Positions 15,453-25,965 of a DNA stretch of 64,000 nucleotides are shown piece after piece. This DNA comes from Streptomonospora mangrovi. Its GTDB lineage: Bacteria; Actinomycetota; Actinomycetes; Streptosporangiales; Streptosporangiaceae. Numbering within the stretch: the stretch's first letter is position 1; every line of letters starts with the position of its first letter. The stretch is taken from positions 97,295 to 161,294 of the forward strand of contig NZ_JAJAQC010000012.1 in the NCBI RefSeq assembly GCF_027604915.1. Direction: 5' to 3'. Under the pieces are notes generated by a model, which saw only the letters and a list, made by a program, of their open reading frames with translations, made no database searches and was not told the origin of the DNA. Made by a program: the position numbers and the translations under genes.

Positions 15453-15983
15453 TCAGCGGGTGCCCGGCGCGCCGGGCGCGGGAGCGGGGTCGCGGCCGGG
15501 GGCCGCGAGCAGCAGCACGGCGTTGGCGACCGCGACCAGCGTGGCCAGCAGCACCGCCCACATCTGCGCCTGGAGGGCGTAGGAGTAGAGCTGGAACACC
15601 TCGGCGGTGGACCAGCCGAACCAGCCGGTGGTGGGGGCGTAGGCGAAGATCCCGAACGAGGTGGTCATCGGCACCAGGGCCGCGGCCACGACCTGCACTG
15701 CGGCCGGCAGCAGCAGCACCGCCACCAGCACGCGGCGGCGCGGGCGCCGGGCCAGGGCCAGGTACAGCAGCAGTGCGGCGGCCACCCCGCCCGTCAGCGC
15801 CGCCCCGGCCACGGCGCGGCCGCCGTCGGCGGCCATGCCCAGTTGCCCGCCGACACCCAGCGCGAGGGCGCCGGCGGCGGCGCCCACCGCTGAGACGGCC
15901 AACTGGAGCCACAGCAGCGCGCGGGTGCGGGCGGGTGCGCGCCGGCGCGGGCGCGGATCGGGGACGTCGGCGGAGTCGGGCAC
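15453..15983 (-). CDS. hypothetical four-helix membrane protein
   Basis: 176 aa from GTG 15983. This start follows TAGGGT by 7 nt (leaderless pattern), and the frame upstream is not convincing. A basic N-terminus ([12 protein letters not shown]) is followed by four hydrophobic segments: LLWLQLAVSAVGAAAGALAL, a second at AGAALTGGVAAALLLYLAL, a third at RVLVAVLLLPAAVQVVAAAL and a last at MWAVLLATLVAVANAVLLL. Between helices three and four is a Trp/Phe/Tyr-rich loop. The C-terminus is Pro/Ala-rich. I do not recognise a family. Confidence 0.6.
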   Translation of the reverse strand: MPDSADVPDPRPRRRAPARTRALLWLQLAVSAVGAAAGALALGVGGQLGMAADGGRAVAGAALTGGVAAALLLYLALARRPRRRVLVAVLLLPAAVQVVAAALVPMTTSFGIFAYAPTTGWFGWSTAEVFQLYSYALQAQMWAVLLATLVAVANAVLLLAAPGRDPAPAPGAPGTR

Positions 15984-16379
15984 GAGCCGGACCCTACCAG
16001 CGCCGAAACGGCACCGCGTGCCGCCGCGCAGGGCCGCGCGCGGCCGCGACACGCCCGGCGGCAACGGGATCCGCACCGCGTGTCGGCGCGCCCGCGCCCC
16101 CGCCGTCGCCCCTGTCGCGGGCCGGTCCGCCGACCCCGGGACGGTATCCTTGTCACCGCAGGCCACAGGAGGGGCGGGGGAGCGGCGGCCCCGCGTCCCG
16201 CCCGCGTTGCGGATGGTTCGTGCGGGGCGCGTGCAACACCCGAACAGGTTCCGCGACGCGCCGGTGAGTGTCGTTGACGCTGTCGTGCGACCGGCTTACC
16301 TTCAATGTCGAAGGAACCCGCGGCGCACCCTTCATGCCCCCTGTCAAACCGCCGTGGGCCGAGAAGCCGGAGGTTCGGC
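15984..16379. other. gap between membrane protein gene and MerR gene
   Basis: About 400 bp without a convincing gene. The left part is very GC-rich. The right part holds the promoter of the MerR gene (16274-16302), leaving an untranslated leader of about 70 nt. Confidence 0.5.
16274..16302 (+). promoter_or_regulatory. housekeeping-type promoter of the MerR gene
   Basis: TTGACG (16274-16279), a 17-nt spacer and TACCTT (16297-16302) are close to the HrdB/SigA consensus. The MerR GTG lies about 78 nt downstream. Confidence 0.65.
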
Positions 16380-16973
16380 GTGGCGGTTACTAGCGGTGAG
16401 CAGCAGACCTCCGCTCTCAGGCATACAGCCATACGACGGGCTGGGGAGCAGGGCCTGCTGTGCGACGAGAACGTGGTGGCGCTGCCTATGGACGTCGGTT
16501 ATCGCGGCCCCACCGCGTGTGCGGCCGCCGGAATCACCTATCGCCAACTCGACTACTGGGCACGGACCGGACTGGTCGGCCCCAGCGTGCAGCCGGACAG
16601 CGGCGACCCCCCGCTCTACAGCGTCCGCGACATCCTGCTGCTGAAGGTGGTCAAACGGCTGCTGGACACCGGCATCTCCCTCCAGCAGATCCGCACGGCG
16701 GTCGACCACCTGCGCTGCCGGGGCACCGCCGACCTCGCCCAGATCACCCTGATGAGCGACGGCGTCAGCGTCTACGAGTGCACCTCCCCCGACGAGGTGG
16801 TCGACCTCATGCAGGGCGGGCAGGGCGTGTTCGGCATCGCGCTGGGCCGCGTGTGGCGCGAGCTTGAGGGCACCCTCGACGACGTCCCCGGCGAACGCCT
16901 CAGCGAGCCGCTCGCCGAGAACCACCCCGCCGACGAACTCGCGCGCCGCCGCCGGGAGCGCAAGACCGGCTAA
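16380..16973 (+). CDS. MerR-family regulator, Rv1830 (ResR/McdR) type
   Basis: 197 aa from GTG 16380 with GGAGG 6 nt upstream. The MerR helix-turn-helix starts near residue 40: GYRGPTACAAAGITYRQLDYWARTGLVGPSV, then LYSVRDILLLKVVKRLLDTGISLQQIRTAVDHLR. The C-terminal part ITLMSDGVSVYECTSPDEVVDLMQGGQGVFGIALGRVWREL is characteristic of the mycobacterial Rv1830 family, whose members regulate cell growth and division-related genes. The gene sits before gcvP as in mycobacteria. The second MerR gene of that block (Rv1828/FtsR type), expected next to garA, is not present in this window. Confidence 0.88.
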   Translation: MAVTSGEQQTSALRHTAIRRAGEQGLLCDENVVALPMDVGYRGPTACAAAGITYRQLDYWARTGLVGPSVQPDSGDPPLYSVRDILLLKVVKRLLDTGISLQQIRTAVDHLRCRGTADLAQITLMSDGVSVYECTSPDEVVDLMQGGQGVFGIALGRVWRELEGTLDDVPGERLSEPLAENHPADELARRRRERKTG

Positions 16974-17216
16974 CAGACCCGACCCTCCCACCCTCCCGGC
17001 CGCGTCCCGCCTCCAGCGCCCACCGCCCCCGGCGCGCCGCGCGGCCGGCGCTCCGGCGAGGACCCCCGCACCACCGCGCCCGTGCGCGGCGCACACCGCA
17101 CTCGTGCGGGTGCCACTCCACCGCTCCCCGGTTTTCGAGTACCGTCGAATCGTGTGCCGCGCGCGGCCAACGGAGCCGGAACCACCCCGGACTCCGCGCG
17201 GCGCGCGCTGCCATGG

Positions 17217-17222
17217 ATAATG
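17217..17222 (+). promoter_or_regulatory. possible -10 box for the gcvP riboswitch transcript
   Basis: GATAAT-like sequence in TGGATAATGC, about 40 nt before the riboswitch core. The -35 is not evident, so support is weak. Confidence 0.25.
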
Positions 17223-17257
17223 CAGAACCGTCCGACAGCAACGACGGCCGTCGATAC

Positions 17258-17358
17258 CACGCGGGAGAGACCCCATTCAGGGGCGCCGACGGGGCAATAC
17301 TCCCCAGTAACCTCTCAGGCACCAGGGACCGCGTGGAGAAGGCCACTCTGGAGCGGTA
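17258..17358 (+). promoter_or_regulatory. glycine riboswitch aptamer
   Basis: The conserved aptamer elements occur in order: CGGGAGAGACC (from 17262), GGCGCCGACGGGGCAA (from 17282), CCTCTCAGGC (about 17311-17320), CAGGGACCGCG (from 17323) and CACTCTGGAGCGG (from about 17344). This is the classic gcvT-type glycine aptamer. It lies 100 nt upstream of gcvP and would switch glycine cleavage on with excess glycine. A second tandem aptamer is not recognisable, so it appears to be a singlet. Confidence 0.88.
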
Positions 17359-17376
17359 GGCCACACGTGCCTGGGC

Positions 17377-17395
17377 CGCGGCCGACACGGCCGCG
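17377..17395 (+). promoter_or_regulatory. hairpin after the glycine aptamer, possible expression platform
   Basis: Perfect 8-bp stem CGCGGCCG-ACA-CGGCCGCG between the aptamer and the ribosome site. No U-tract follows, so translational rather than transcriptional control is more likely. Confidence 0.45.
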
Positions 17396-17460
17396 AGCGA
17401 CAGAGGGGGAGACCACACAGGAGCAGCCGCGCCAGCGGCCACTGCCACCAGGAGGTCTCC

Positions 17461-20385
<2,925 letters not shown>

Positions 20386-20391
20386 GCGCAC

Positions 20392-20430
20392 CGGCCCGCC
20401 GGCGCCCGCGCGAGCGGCGCCGGCGGGCCG
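20392..20430 (+). terminator. terminator hairpin after gcvP
   Basis: Perfect 15-bp stem, CGGCCCGCCGGCGCC with a 9-nt loop and GGCGCCGGCGGGCCG, 7 nt after the stop. No U-tract. Confidence 0.65.
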
Positions 20431-20659
20431 ACGCCGCTCCGGTGTCCGAAATGGTTAATCTACGGCGTAAAGGTGCTGGTTCGGGTGCTATGCCCGGAAA
20501 GCGCGGGACCGCGCCGCCGCCCAGCGCCGGGACGGGCCGATTCGCGACGACCCGGCCCCGCCTCGTCAGCGCCGTCGTCCCGAGCCGCTAACCTCCCAGT
20601 GGAACCGCCGGTGCGGCAGGCGCCGCGCCATGCTCCCCCCGTGTGGAAAGTGGCTCTTC

Positions 20660-21865
20660 ATGACAGCCTCGGTCGGACCCACCACCTTCGACGCCGCCGG
20701 CGACGAGCCGGAGTTCAAGAGCCTGTGCGACCAGGCCCGCGACCTCGCCGAGAACGGCCACCTCACGCGGGCGGCCCAGGTCTACGAGCAGGTCGTGGAC
20801 GGCGGATCGCGGCGCTACCTCCCCATGGCCGCGATGGGCCTGGCCGTGGTCCGCCACGACATGGGCGAGGTCGCCGCCGCGCGGGCGGCCGCCCGCCAGG
20901 CCATCGACACCGGGCACCCCGAGTACGCGCCGCGCGCCGCCTACCACCTCGCCCTGTCCTACGAGCAGGAGGGCGCCGCCGAGCAGGCGGCCGCCGCCTG
21001 GCGCGCGGTCCTGGACTCCGGGCACAGCCGCTACGCGCCCGCCGCCCACCACGGGCTGGCCAAGCTGGCCGAGGACCGGGGCGACACCGCCGCCGCCGAG
21101 GACCACTGGCGCCAGGCGCTGGACGGCGCAGCGCCCGACATCGCCGCCGAGGCCGCCCACGACTACGCCGCCCGGCTGCTGGCGCGCGGGCGGGCCGACG
21201 AGGCCGCCGACGTCATCCGGCGCGGGCTGGAGCTGCGCGAGGACCCGGGGCTGCGGCTGCTGCTGGGCGCCGTGCACGTCGAGCACGCCATCAGCGCGTT
21301 CGGCGCCGTGGTCGCCGAGGCCGAGACCGACGCCGAGGGCGGCGGCGCCCGGGTGGCGCCCGAGGTCGCCGGCGGCGCGGTGGAGCTGCTGGCCCGGCTG
21401 CTGGCGGTGCGCGGCGACACCGTGTCGGCCGAGGGCGTGTGGGACAGCGGGCTGCGCCACCGCGACCCCGCCACCGCCGCCGAGGTCCGCGCGCGGCTGC
21501 GCCGGGGGTTCCTGGCGCCCGAGCCCGACCCGCGGGATCCCCAGGCCGGTGATGAGGAGGGCCGGGAGGAGCCCGAGGCGTGGTGGGAGCCCTACGTGGA
21601 GGCGGCCGTGGCGCAGGGCAGCGCCCCGATGCTGACCGGTGAGCTGTTCGTCGCGCTCAACCAGATGTACACCCACCTGGCCCTGCCGCTGGCCCAGGGC
21701 GAGGACCGGGCGGTGGAGCTGCGCCGGGCGCTGGAGGACGCGGTGCGCACGCCCGGCGAGTACGTGTGGGGCCGCGCGCTGCACGACGACTTCCGCGAGC
21801 GGCTGCGGCTGGCGGCGGGCGGCGGCGCCCACGTGCTGCCGGAGGGCTGGCCCGACCAGGACTGA
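20660..21865 (+). CDS. tetratricopeptide-repeat protein
   Basis: 401 aa from ATG 20660, with GGAAAG about 9 nt upstream; an in-frame ATG at 20630 is less likely. Residues about 20-215 contain at least five TPR-like helical pairs with regular spacing (ENGHLTRAAQVYEQVVDGG, YAPRAAYHLALSYEQEGAAEQA, YAPAAHHGLAKLAEDRGDTAAAE). The centre is more Ala-rich, an acidic linker follows (EPDPRDPQAGDEEGREEPEAWW), and the C-terminal domain is helical. TPR arrays mediate protein-protein contacts; no partner or enzymatic activity is indicated. It is followed after 103 bp by a hydrolase gene on the same strand. Confidence 0.7.
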   Translation: MTASVGPTTFDAAGDEPEFKSLCDQARDLAENGHLTRAAQVYEQVVDGGSRRYLPMAAMGLAVVRHDMGEVAAARAAARQAIDTGHPEYAPRAAYHLALSYEQEGAAEQAAAAWRAVLDSGHSRYAPAAHHGLAKLAEDRGDTAAAEDHWRQALDGAAPDIAAEAAHDYAARLLARGRADEAADVIRRGLELREDPGLRLLLGAVHVEHAISAFGAVVAEAETDAEGGGARVAPEVAGGAVELLARLLAVRGDTVSAEGVWDSGLRHRDPATAAEVRARLRRGFLAPEPDPRDPQAGDEEGREEPEAWWEPYVEAAVAQGSAPMLTGELFVALNQMYTHLALPLAQGEDRAVELRRALEDAVRTPGEYVWGRALHDDFRERLRLAAGGGAHVLPEGWPDQD

Positions 21866-21968
21866 GGCGGTCGGGGTGGCCGACGGTGCGGTCGGCGGTG
21901 GTGCGGCTCGCGGTGGTGCGGGGCAGACGGTCGGCGGTGGCCGGCGGGCGGGCGAAGGAGGGGACGGG

Positions 21969-22577
21969 GTGGAGATCGAGACGCCGCGAGGGCCGGCGCG
22001 GGTCGAGTTGGAGGTGCCCGGCACGGGCGCGCCCCGCTACCTGCTGGCCCTGACCCACGGCGCGGGCGGGGGAGTGGACGCCCCCGACATCGCGGCGGTG
22101 TCGGCGGCAGCCGTGGCCCAGGGCGCGGCGGTGGCCCGCATCACCCAGCCCTACCGGGTGGCGGGCCGGCGCATGCCGGGGCCGGCCACCGGGCCGCAGG
22201 ACGAGGCATGGCGGTCGGTGGTGGAGCAGGTGCGCGCGCGGCCGGAACTGGCCGGCGCGCCGCTGGTGCTGGGCGGGCGCAGCAACGGAGCCCGGGTGGC
22301 CTGCCGCACCGCCGCCGCGCTGGAGGCGGCGGCCGTGGTGGCGCTGGCCTTTCCGCTGCACCCGCCGGGCAAGCCGGAGCGTTCGCGGGCCGGGGAACTG
22401 CGCGGGGCGGGGGTGCCCACGCTGGTCGTCAACGGCGACCGCGACCCGTTCGGGGTGCCCGATCCCGCTGATGCCACCACGCTGGTGGTGCGCGAGGGCG
22501 AACGCCACGACTTGGCCAAGGACGTGGAGTCCCTGGCCGCCGTGGTGGTGGGGTGGCTGGCCGAGCGCGTGGGCTGA
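21969..22577 (+). CDS. small alpha/beta hydrolase, KANL3/Tex30-like
   Basis: 202 aa from GTG 21969, preceded by AAGGAGG about 9 nt upstream. LLALTHGAGGGVDAPD forms the oxyanion-side loop, LVLGGRSNGARVACRTA contains the nucleophile Ser, TLVVNGDRDPFGVP the Asp and REGERHDL the His, giving a complete catalytic triad. Length and motif spacing fit the KANL3/Tex30 or dienelactone-hydrolase-like group, whose bacterial substrates are unknown. The 100 bp before it are a repetitive GGTCGGCGGTG-rich stretch. It may be co-transcribed with the TPR gene. Confidence 0.75.
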   Translation: MEIETPRGPARVELEVPGTGAPRYLLALTHGAGGGVDAPDIAAVSAAAVAQGAAVARITQPYRVAGRRMPGPATGPQDEAWRSVVEQVRARPELAGAPLVLGGRSNGARVACRTAAALEAAAVVALAFPLHPPGKPERSRAGELRGAGVPTLVVNGDRDPFGVPDPADATTLVVREGERHDLAKDVESLAAVVVGWLAERVG

Positions 22578-22765
22578 GGGGGCGCGGTCAAGGTGCCCCG
22601 GGCCGCCCACGGGATGTGGGCGGTCGGGGCGCCGGTGCGCGGGCGCGCTCCCGTGGACGCCCGCGATGAGGCCGCCGAGGTGGGGCCGGTCAGAGCCGGT
22701 GGGGCGACGGCTGCGCCGCCGGCCGGGTGCCCGGGTGTGTGCGGGGGCGGACGGCTCGGGAGCCG

Positions 22766-22963
22766 TCAGGCCGCGGCGCGCATGTCGGTGGGGCGGCGCG
22801 GCGCGACGACGCCGCCGTTGGGCAGGAGTTCGCCGGTGTCGTCGAAGACCACGACGCCGTTGCAGAGGAGGCTCCACCCCTGCTCGGGGTGGCTGGCGAC
22901 GACGCGCGCCGCCTCGCGGTCAAGGGCGGTGAACGAGGGGCAGGTGGGCTGGTGTCGGCACAT
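22766..22963 (-). CDS. DUF5999 family small protein
   Basis: 65 aa, MCRHQPTCPSFTALDREAARVV... The pattern MCxHQPxCP-x-DREAA-x-HPEQGWSLLCNGV-x-F-x-DTGELLP-x-G-x-APxRP is that of DUF5999, widespread in streptomycete-like actinobacteria. Three Cys (2, 8 and the later LLCNG) could bind a metal. The CAT at 22961-22963 has GGAGA 7 nt upstream, supporting this start rather than the longer frame. Function is unknown. It lies downstream of nfi on the same strand, separated by 295 bp with tandem repeats. Confidence 0.8.
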   Translation of the reverse strand: MCRHQPTCPSFTALDREAARVVASHPEQGWSLLCNGVVVFDDTGELLPNGGVVAPRRPTDMRAAA

Positions 22964-23182
22964 GGCGCGTCTCCGATGGTGTCGTGTCGTACCCGTGCTG
23001 CGGCGGTCGGGCGCCGGACCTGTGCTGCCGCGCGGCGTCGCGGCCCGGCATCGCCGTCCGGGGTGGTGCGGGTCACAGTACATTCGGTTTCGCTGGTATT
23101 CGACGCAGCGGCACAGCGTGTCGGTGCGCTACGGAGCGGTATTGGCCGACTGCGGCCAGCAGACCAACCGGCGCGGCGGCGC

Positions 23183-23270
23183 GGGGATCACACTCGGGAT
23201 CAGGCCGGGGTCGGGCGGGGGATCAATCCAGGGACCAGGCCGGGGGTCTGACCGGGGATCACACTGCGGC
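23183..23270. repeat. three imperfect 35-bp tandem repeats between nfi and the DUF5999 gene
   Basis: GGGGATCA recurs at 23183, 23218 and 23254 (periods 35 and 36). The following bases are also alike: CACTCGGGATCAGGCC, ATCCAGGGACCAGGCC and CACTGCGGCCAGG. The third copy overlaps the nfi stop codon. It may be an operator array for the downstream DUF5999 gene or a simple duplication. Confidence 0.55.
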
Positions 23271-24005
23271 CAGGCGCGCGCGGCAGTGCCGGTCGGCCTC
23301 GCGCACGGGTTCGGGCAGGCGGTAGCGCGGGGCCAGCCGCAGCACCAGTTCGGTGGCGGAGTCCAGGTCCACCCGGTGCCCGACGGAGACGTAGACGGGC
23401 TTGACGCCGTCGCGGGTGCGCAGGCAGCGGCCCACCACCTCGCCGCCGTCCTCAAGGTCGCTCCAGGAGCCCCGGGGGGCGGCGGGGGGCTCGGCCCGGC
23501 CGATGAAGGGCGTCTTGCCCACGCCCAGGACCGGGCGGTCCAGGGCCAGCCCGATGTGGCAGGCCAGGCCGAAGCGGCGGGGGTGGGCCAGGCCGAAGCC
23601 GTCGCACACCCAGACGTCGGGGACGGCGCGGAGACCGGCGACCGCCTCCAGTAGGGCGGGCGCCTCGCGGAAGGCGAAGAGGCCGGGCACGTAGGGGAAG
23701 CGCGGTCGGGACACGGCGGTGGCGGTCTCCACGACGGTCCAGTCGGGCGCGGCGAGCACGACGGCGGCCGCCGCCAGTCGGTCGTCGCCGGGACTGTAGG
23801 CGACATCGAGCCCGGCCACCAGCGAGACACCCGCCAGGTCCAGCGGCTCCTGCCGGACCAGCGGCGCCAGGCGCTCCTGGAGCGCCTGCGCGTCCTCGAC
23901 CGTCGCGGGCGGCCCGCTGCCGAGAGCGACGTCAGCAAGATCGCGGGCAAGGCGGTCGGCAGGATCGCCGACCCCGGCGGAGCCACCGCTGTCGGGGGTG
24001 CGCAT
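23259..24005 (-). CDS. nfi: endonuclease V (deoxyinosine 3'-endonuclease)
   Basis: 248 aa from ATG 24005. It cleaves DNA or RNA one nucleotide 3' of inosine and repairs deaminated adenine. Seen: VAGLDVAYSPGDDRLAAAAVVL with the metal-binding Asp, FPYVPGLFAFREAPALLEAV (the PYxPGxLxFRE signature), WVCDGFGLAHPRRFGLACHIGL, GVGKTPFIG and VGHRVDLDSATELVLRLAPRYRLPEP. TAAGCT lies 7 nt before this ATG, suggesting a leaderless transcript; the longer frame from 24098 is rejected because it is Pro/Arg-rich and unlike the family. It is divergent from the CRISPR array. Confidence 0.92.
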   Translation of the reverse strand: MRTPDSGGSAGVGDPADRLARDLADVALGSGPPATVEDAQALQERLAPLVRQEPLDLAGVSLVAGLDVAYSPGDDRLAAAAVVLAAPDWTVVETATAVSRPRFPYVPGLFAFREAPALLEAVAGLRAVPDVWVCDGFGLAHPRRFGLACHIGLALDRPVLGVGKTPFIGRAEPPAAPRGSWSDLEDGGEVVGRCLRTRDGVKPVYVSVGHRVDLDSATELVLRLAPRYRLPEPVREADRHCRARLAAV

Positions 24006-24418
24006 GCGGAAAAGCTTAGAACCAACGCGCCGTCGTGCGGTCGGGTCGACGGTCATCGGGCCGCCCGCCGGGGGTGGAGGTGGGTGACCCGATCCCACGT
24101 CTTGTCTCAGCGCCCTGTCGTTATCCCGACCACCGCCCCCGGATCGGTGGTGTCGGTGCGATCAGGCAGAACGTGATGGAACAACATAGACCGGCCGCCC
24201 CGCGAGAAAAAGCGCGCCACCTGCGGGTCACGGCCGCGTCGCGGACCAGCGGGGGCGCCACTGGTCGCGGGTGCCCGAAGCACCCACAACGCACGACTGA
24301 GGGCGAGACGCCTGGTGTCGTCGGCGCTCGGTTACTAGACAAATGGGTGCGTTTGTCGGTTTCCGAGGAAGTGAATGAAATCGACCTATAGGCTCAACGA
24401 AGCCACAGGTCATGCAGT
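24006..24418 (+). other. nfi-CRISPR gap, probable CRISPR leader on the right
   Basis: About 410 bp without a gene. The last 100 nt (from about 24325) are notably AT-richer than the surroundings and directly abut the first repeat, as a type I-E leader would. The left end holds the nfi promoter. No cas1 or cas2 remnant is recognisable. Confidence 0.5.
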
Positions 24419-24995
24419 GTGGCCCCCGCGCACGCGGGGATGGCCCATGGCCGGGCACTGGCCCGAGGCGTTCTCCGGCGTGGCCCCCGCGCACGCGGGG
24501 ATGGCCCTCAGTATGCGAGGTTTTATGTTACCCCGCTTACGTGGTCCCCGCGCACGCGGGGATGGCCCCGGGTACCTGCCCACGCCCGACCGGCCGTTCA
24601 TGTGGTCCCCGCGCACGCGGGGATGGCCCCACGCCCAGCACCGCCTCCACGAACACCGGAACGTGGTCCCCGCGCACGCGGGGATGGCCCCGACGACACC
24701 ACCAGCGGTGCGGCGCCGCGCCTGGGGTCCCCGCGCACGCGGGGATGGCCCCGACGACACCACCAGCGGTGCGGCGCCGCGCCTGGGGTCCCCGCGCACG
24801 CGGGGATGGCCCCGACGGCAAGACCATCGAGATCCGCGACGGCGAGTGCTCCCCGCGCACGCGGGGATGGCCCCCTGATCCAGGGGCCGGGAGAACTGTG
24901 GCACGGGTGCTCCCCGCGCACGCGGGGATGGTCCCTGCTGCACTGCGGCAAGGTCAGAGACGTCTACGTGCTCCCCGCGCACGCGGGGATGGTGC
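24419..24995 (+). CRISPR. CRISPR array, 10 repeats, 9 spacers, type I-E-like repeat
   Basis: 28-nt repeats start at 24419, 24480, 24541, 24602, 24663, 24724, 24785, 24846, 24907 and 24968, a strict 61-bp period with 33-nt spacers. The core CCCCGCGCACGCGGGGATGG is identical in all, with a 7-bp stem CCCCGCG/CGCGGGG. The first four bases vary in blocks: GTGG in copies 1-5, GGGG in 6-7 and GTGC in 8-10. The 3' end decays in copies 9-10 (GGTCC, GGTGC), so the leader is probably on the left. Spacers 5 (24691-24723) and 6 (24752-24784) are identical. This repeat family accompanies type I-E systems in actinobacteria. No cas gene lies within 24 kb to the left or 39 kb to the right. Confidence 0.95.
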
Positions 24996-25242
24996 TGGCG
25001 CACTTCCGAGTCGCGTTGCGTGTTGCCGGACTCTGCTCGGCTCTGAGTAGTGGGAGTCTTCGGCTGGGACGAGGCCGCCGAACTGGGGCGATGTGGGCGA
25101 TGTGCTGGTGGGGCGCTTGGGGAAAGCCCGGCCATGGGAGGCGCTGGGTGTCTAGGATGAAGCGCGTGGATCCGGGCCGGTGCCCGGGTTCGGCTGTGCC
25201 ACCGGCATTTCCCGTGCCCCGGCTGGGGCGCAAGGAGCAGCG

Positions 25243-25965
25243 TTGCGCATCGGTCTATTCGTCGCCTGCCTCACCGACACCCTCTTCCCCGGCACCGCGC
25301 GGGCCACGGTGCGCGTCCTGGAAAGACTCGGCTACGACGTGGTGTTCCCGCGCGAGCAGACCTGCTGCGGCCAGGCGCACCACACCTCGGGCTACCGCCG
25401 CGAGGCCGCCGCGCTGGCCGGGCGGTTCGCCTCGGTGTTCGCCCGGTGCGACCTCGTGGTGACCCCTTCGGCGTCCTGCGCAGCCATGGTGCGTACCGGC
25501 TATCCGCGCCTGGCCGAGCGCGAGCGCCGCCTGGCGCGGGTGCCGCGTGTGCTGGAGTTGAGCGAGTTCCTTGTCGACGTCGCCGGGGTCACCGACGTCG
25601 GCGCGACCTTCCCCCACCGCGTCACCTACCACCCCACCTGCCAGTCGCTGCGCGCTCTGAAGGTCGGCGACCGCCCGCTGCGGCTGCTGCGGGCCGTGCG
25701 CGGCCTGGAACTGGCCGAACTCCCCGCCGCCGAGGAGTGCTGCGGGTTCGGCGGCACCTTCGCCTGGAAGAACGCCGACACCTCGGTGGCGATCGTCGCC
25801 GACAAGGTCCGCCACATCGGCGAGACCGGTGCCGAGGTCGTGTGCGCCGTGGACGACGCCTGCCTGACCCAGATCAGCGGGGCCATGTCGCGGCTGCGCG
25901 GCGGCGTGCGCACCCTGCACCTCGCCGAGATCCTGGCCAGCGACACCGGCGAGGTGCCCCGGTGA
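25243..25965 (+). CDS. lutA: lactate utilization protein A (CCG-domain Fe-S oxidoreductase)
   Basis: 240 aa from TTG 25243, supported by AAGGAG 5 nt upstream. Two CCG (cysteine-rich) domains bind Fe-S clusters: the first ends EQTCCGQAHHTSGY, the second has YHPTCQSLRAL and AEECCGFGGTFAWKN. With LutB and LutC it forms a cytoplasmic complex that oxidises L-lactate to pyruvate. The stop overlaps the lutB GTG by 4 nt. No lactate permease or GntR regulator is adjacent; the gene is the first after the CRISPR array. Confidence 0.9.
   Translation: MRIGLFVACLTDTLFPGTARATVRVLERLGYDVVFPREQTCCGQAHHTSGYRREAAALAGRFASVFARCDLVVTPSASCAAMVRTGYPRLAERERRLARVPRVLELSEFLVDVAGVTDVGATFPHRVTYHPTCQSLRALKVGDRPLRLLRAVRGLELAELPAAEECCGFGGTFAWKNADTSVAIVADKVRHIGETGAEVVCAVDDACLTQISGAMSRLRGGVRTLHLAEILASDTGEVPR

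Noticed and set aside
17359..17460. Second glycine aptamer after the first
   Set aside because: The conserved GGCGCCGA and CTCTGGA blocks do not recur; only a hairpin is visible.
24101..24127. TTGTC-N15-TATCCC as a PafBC-dependent promoter
   Set aside because: The spacing is short and the -10 lacks the final T of the TAnnnT pattern.
24006..24418. Possible cas gene remnant next to the CRISPR array
   Set aside because: No frame in either strand resembles Cas1, Cas2 or Cascade proteins; the 118-codon frame at 24035 has no recognisable motif.
24412..25135. Open frames reading through the CRISPR repeats on both strands
   Set aside because: They repeat an ARGDG/PRTRGWP-type peptide at the repeat period and are an artefact of the array.
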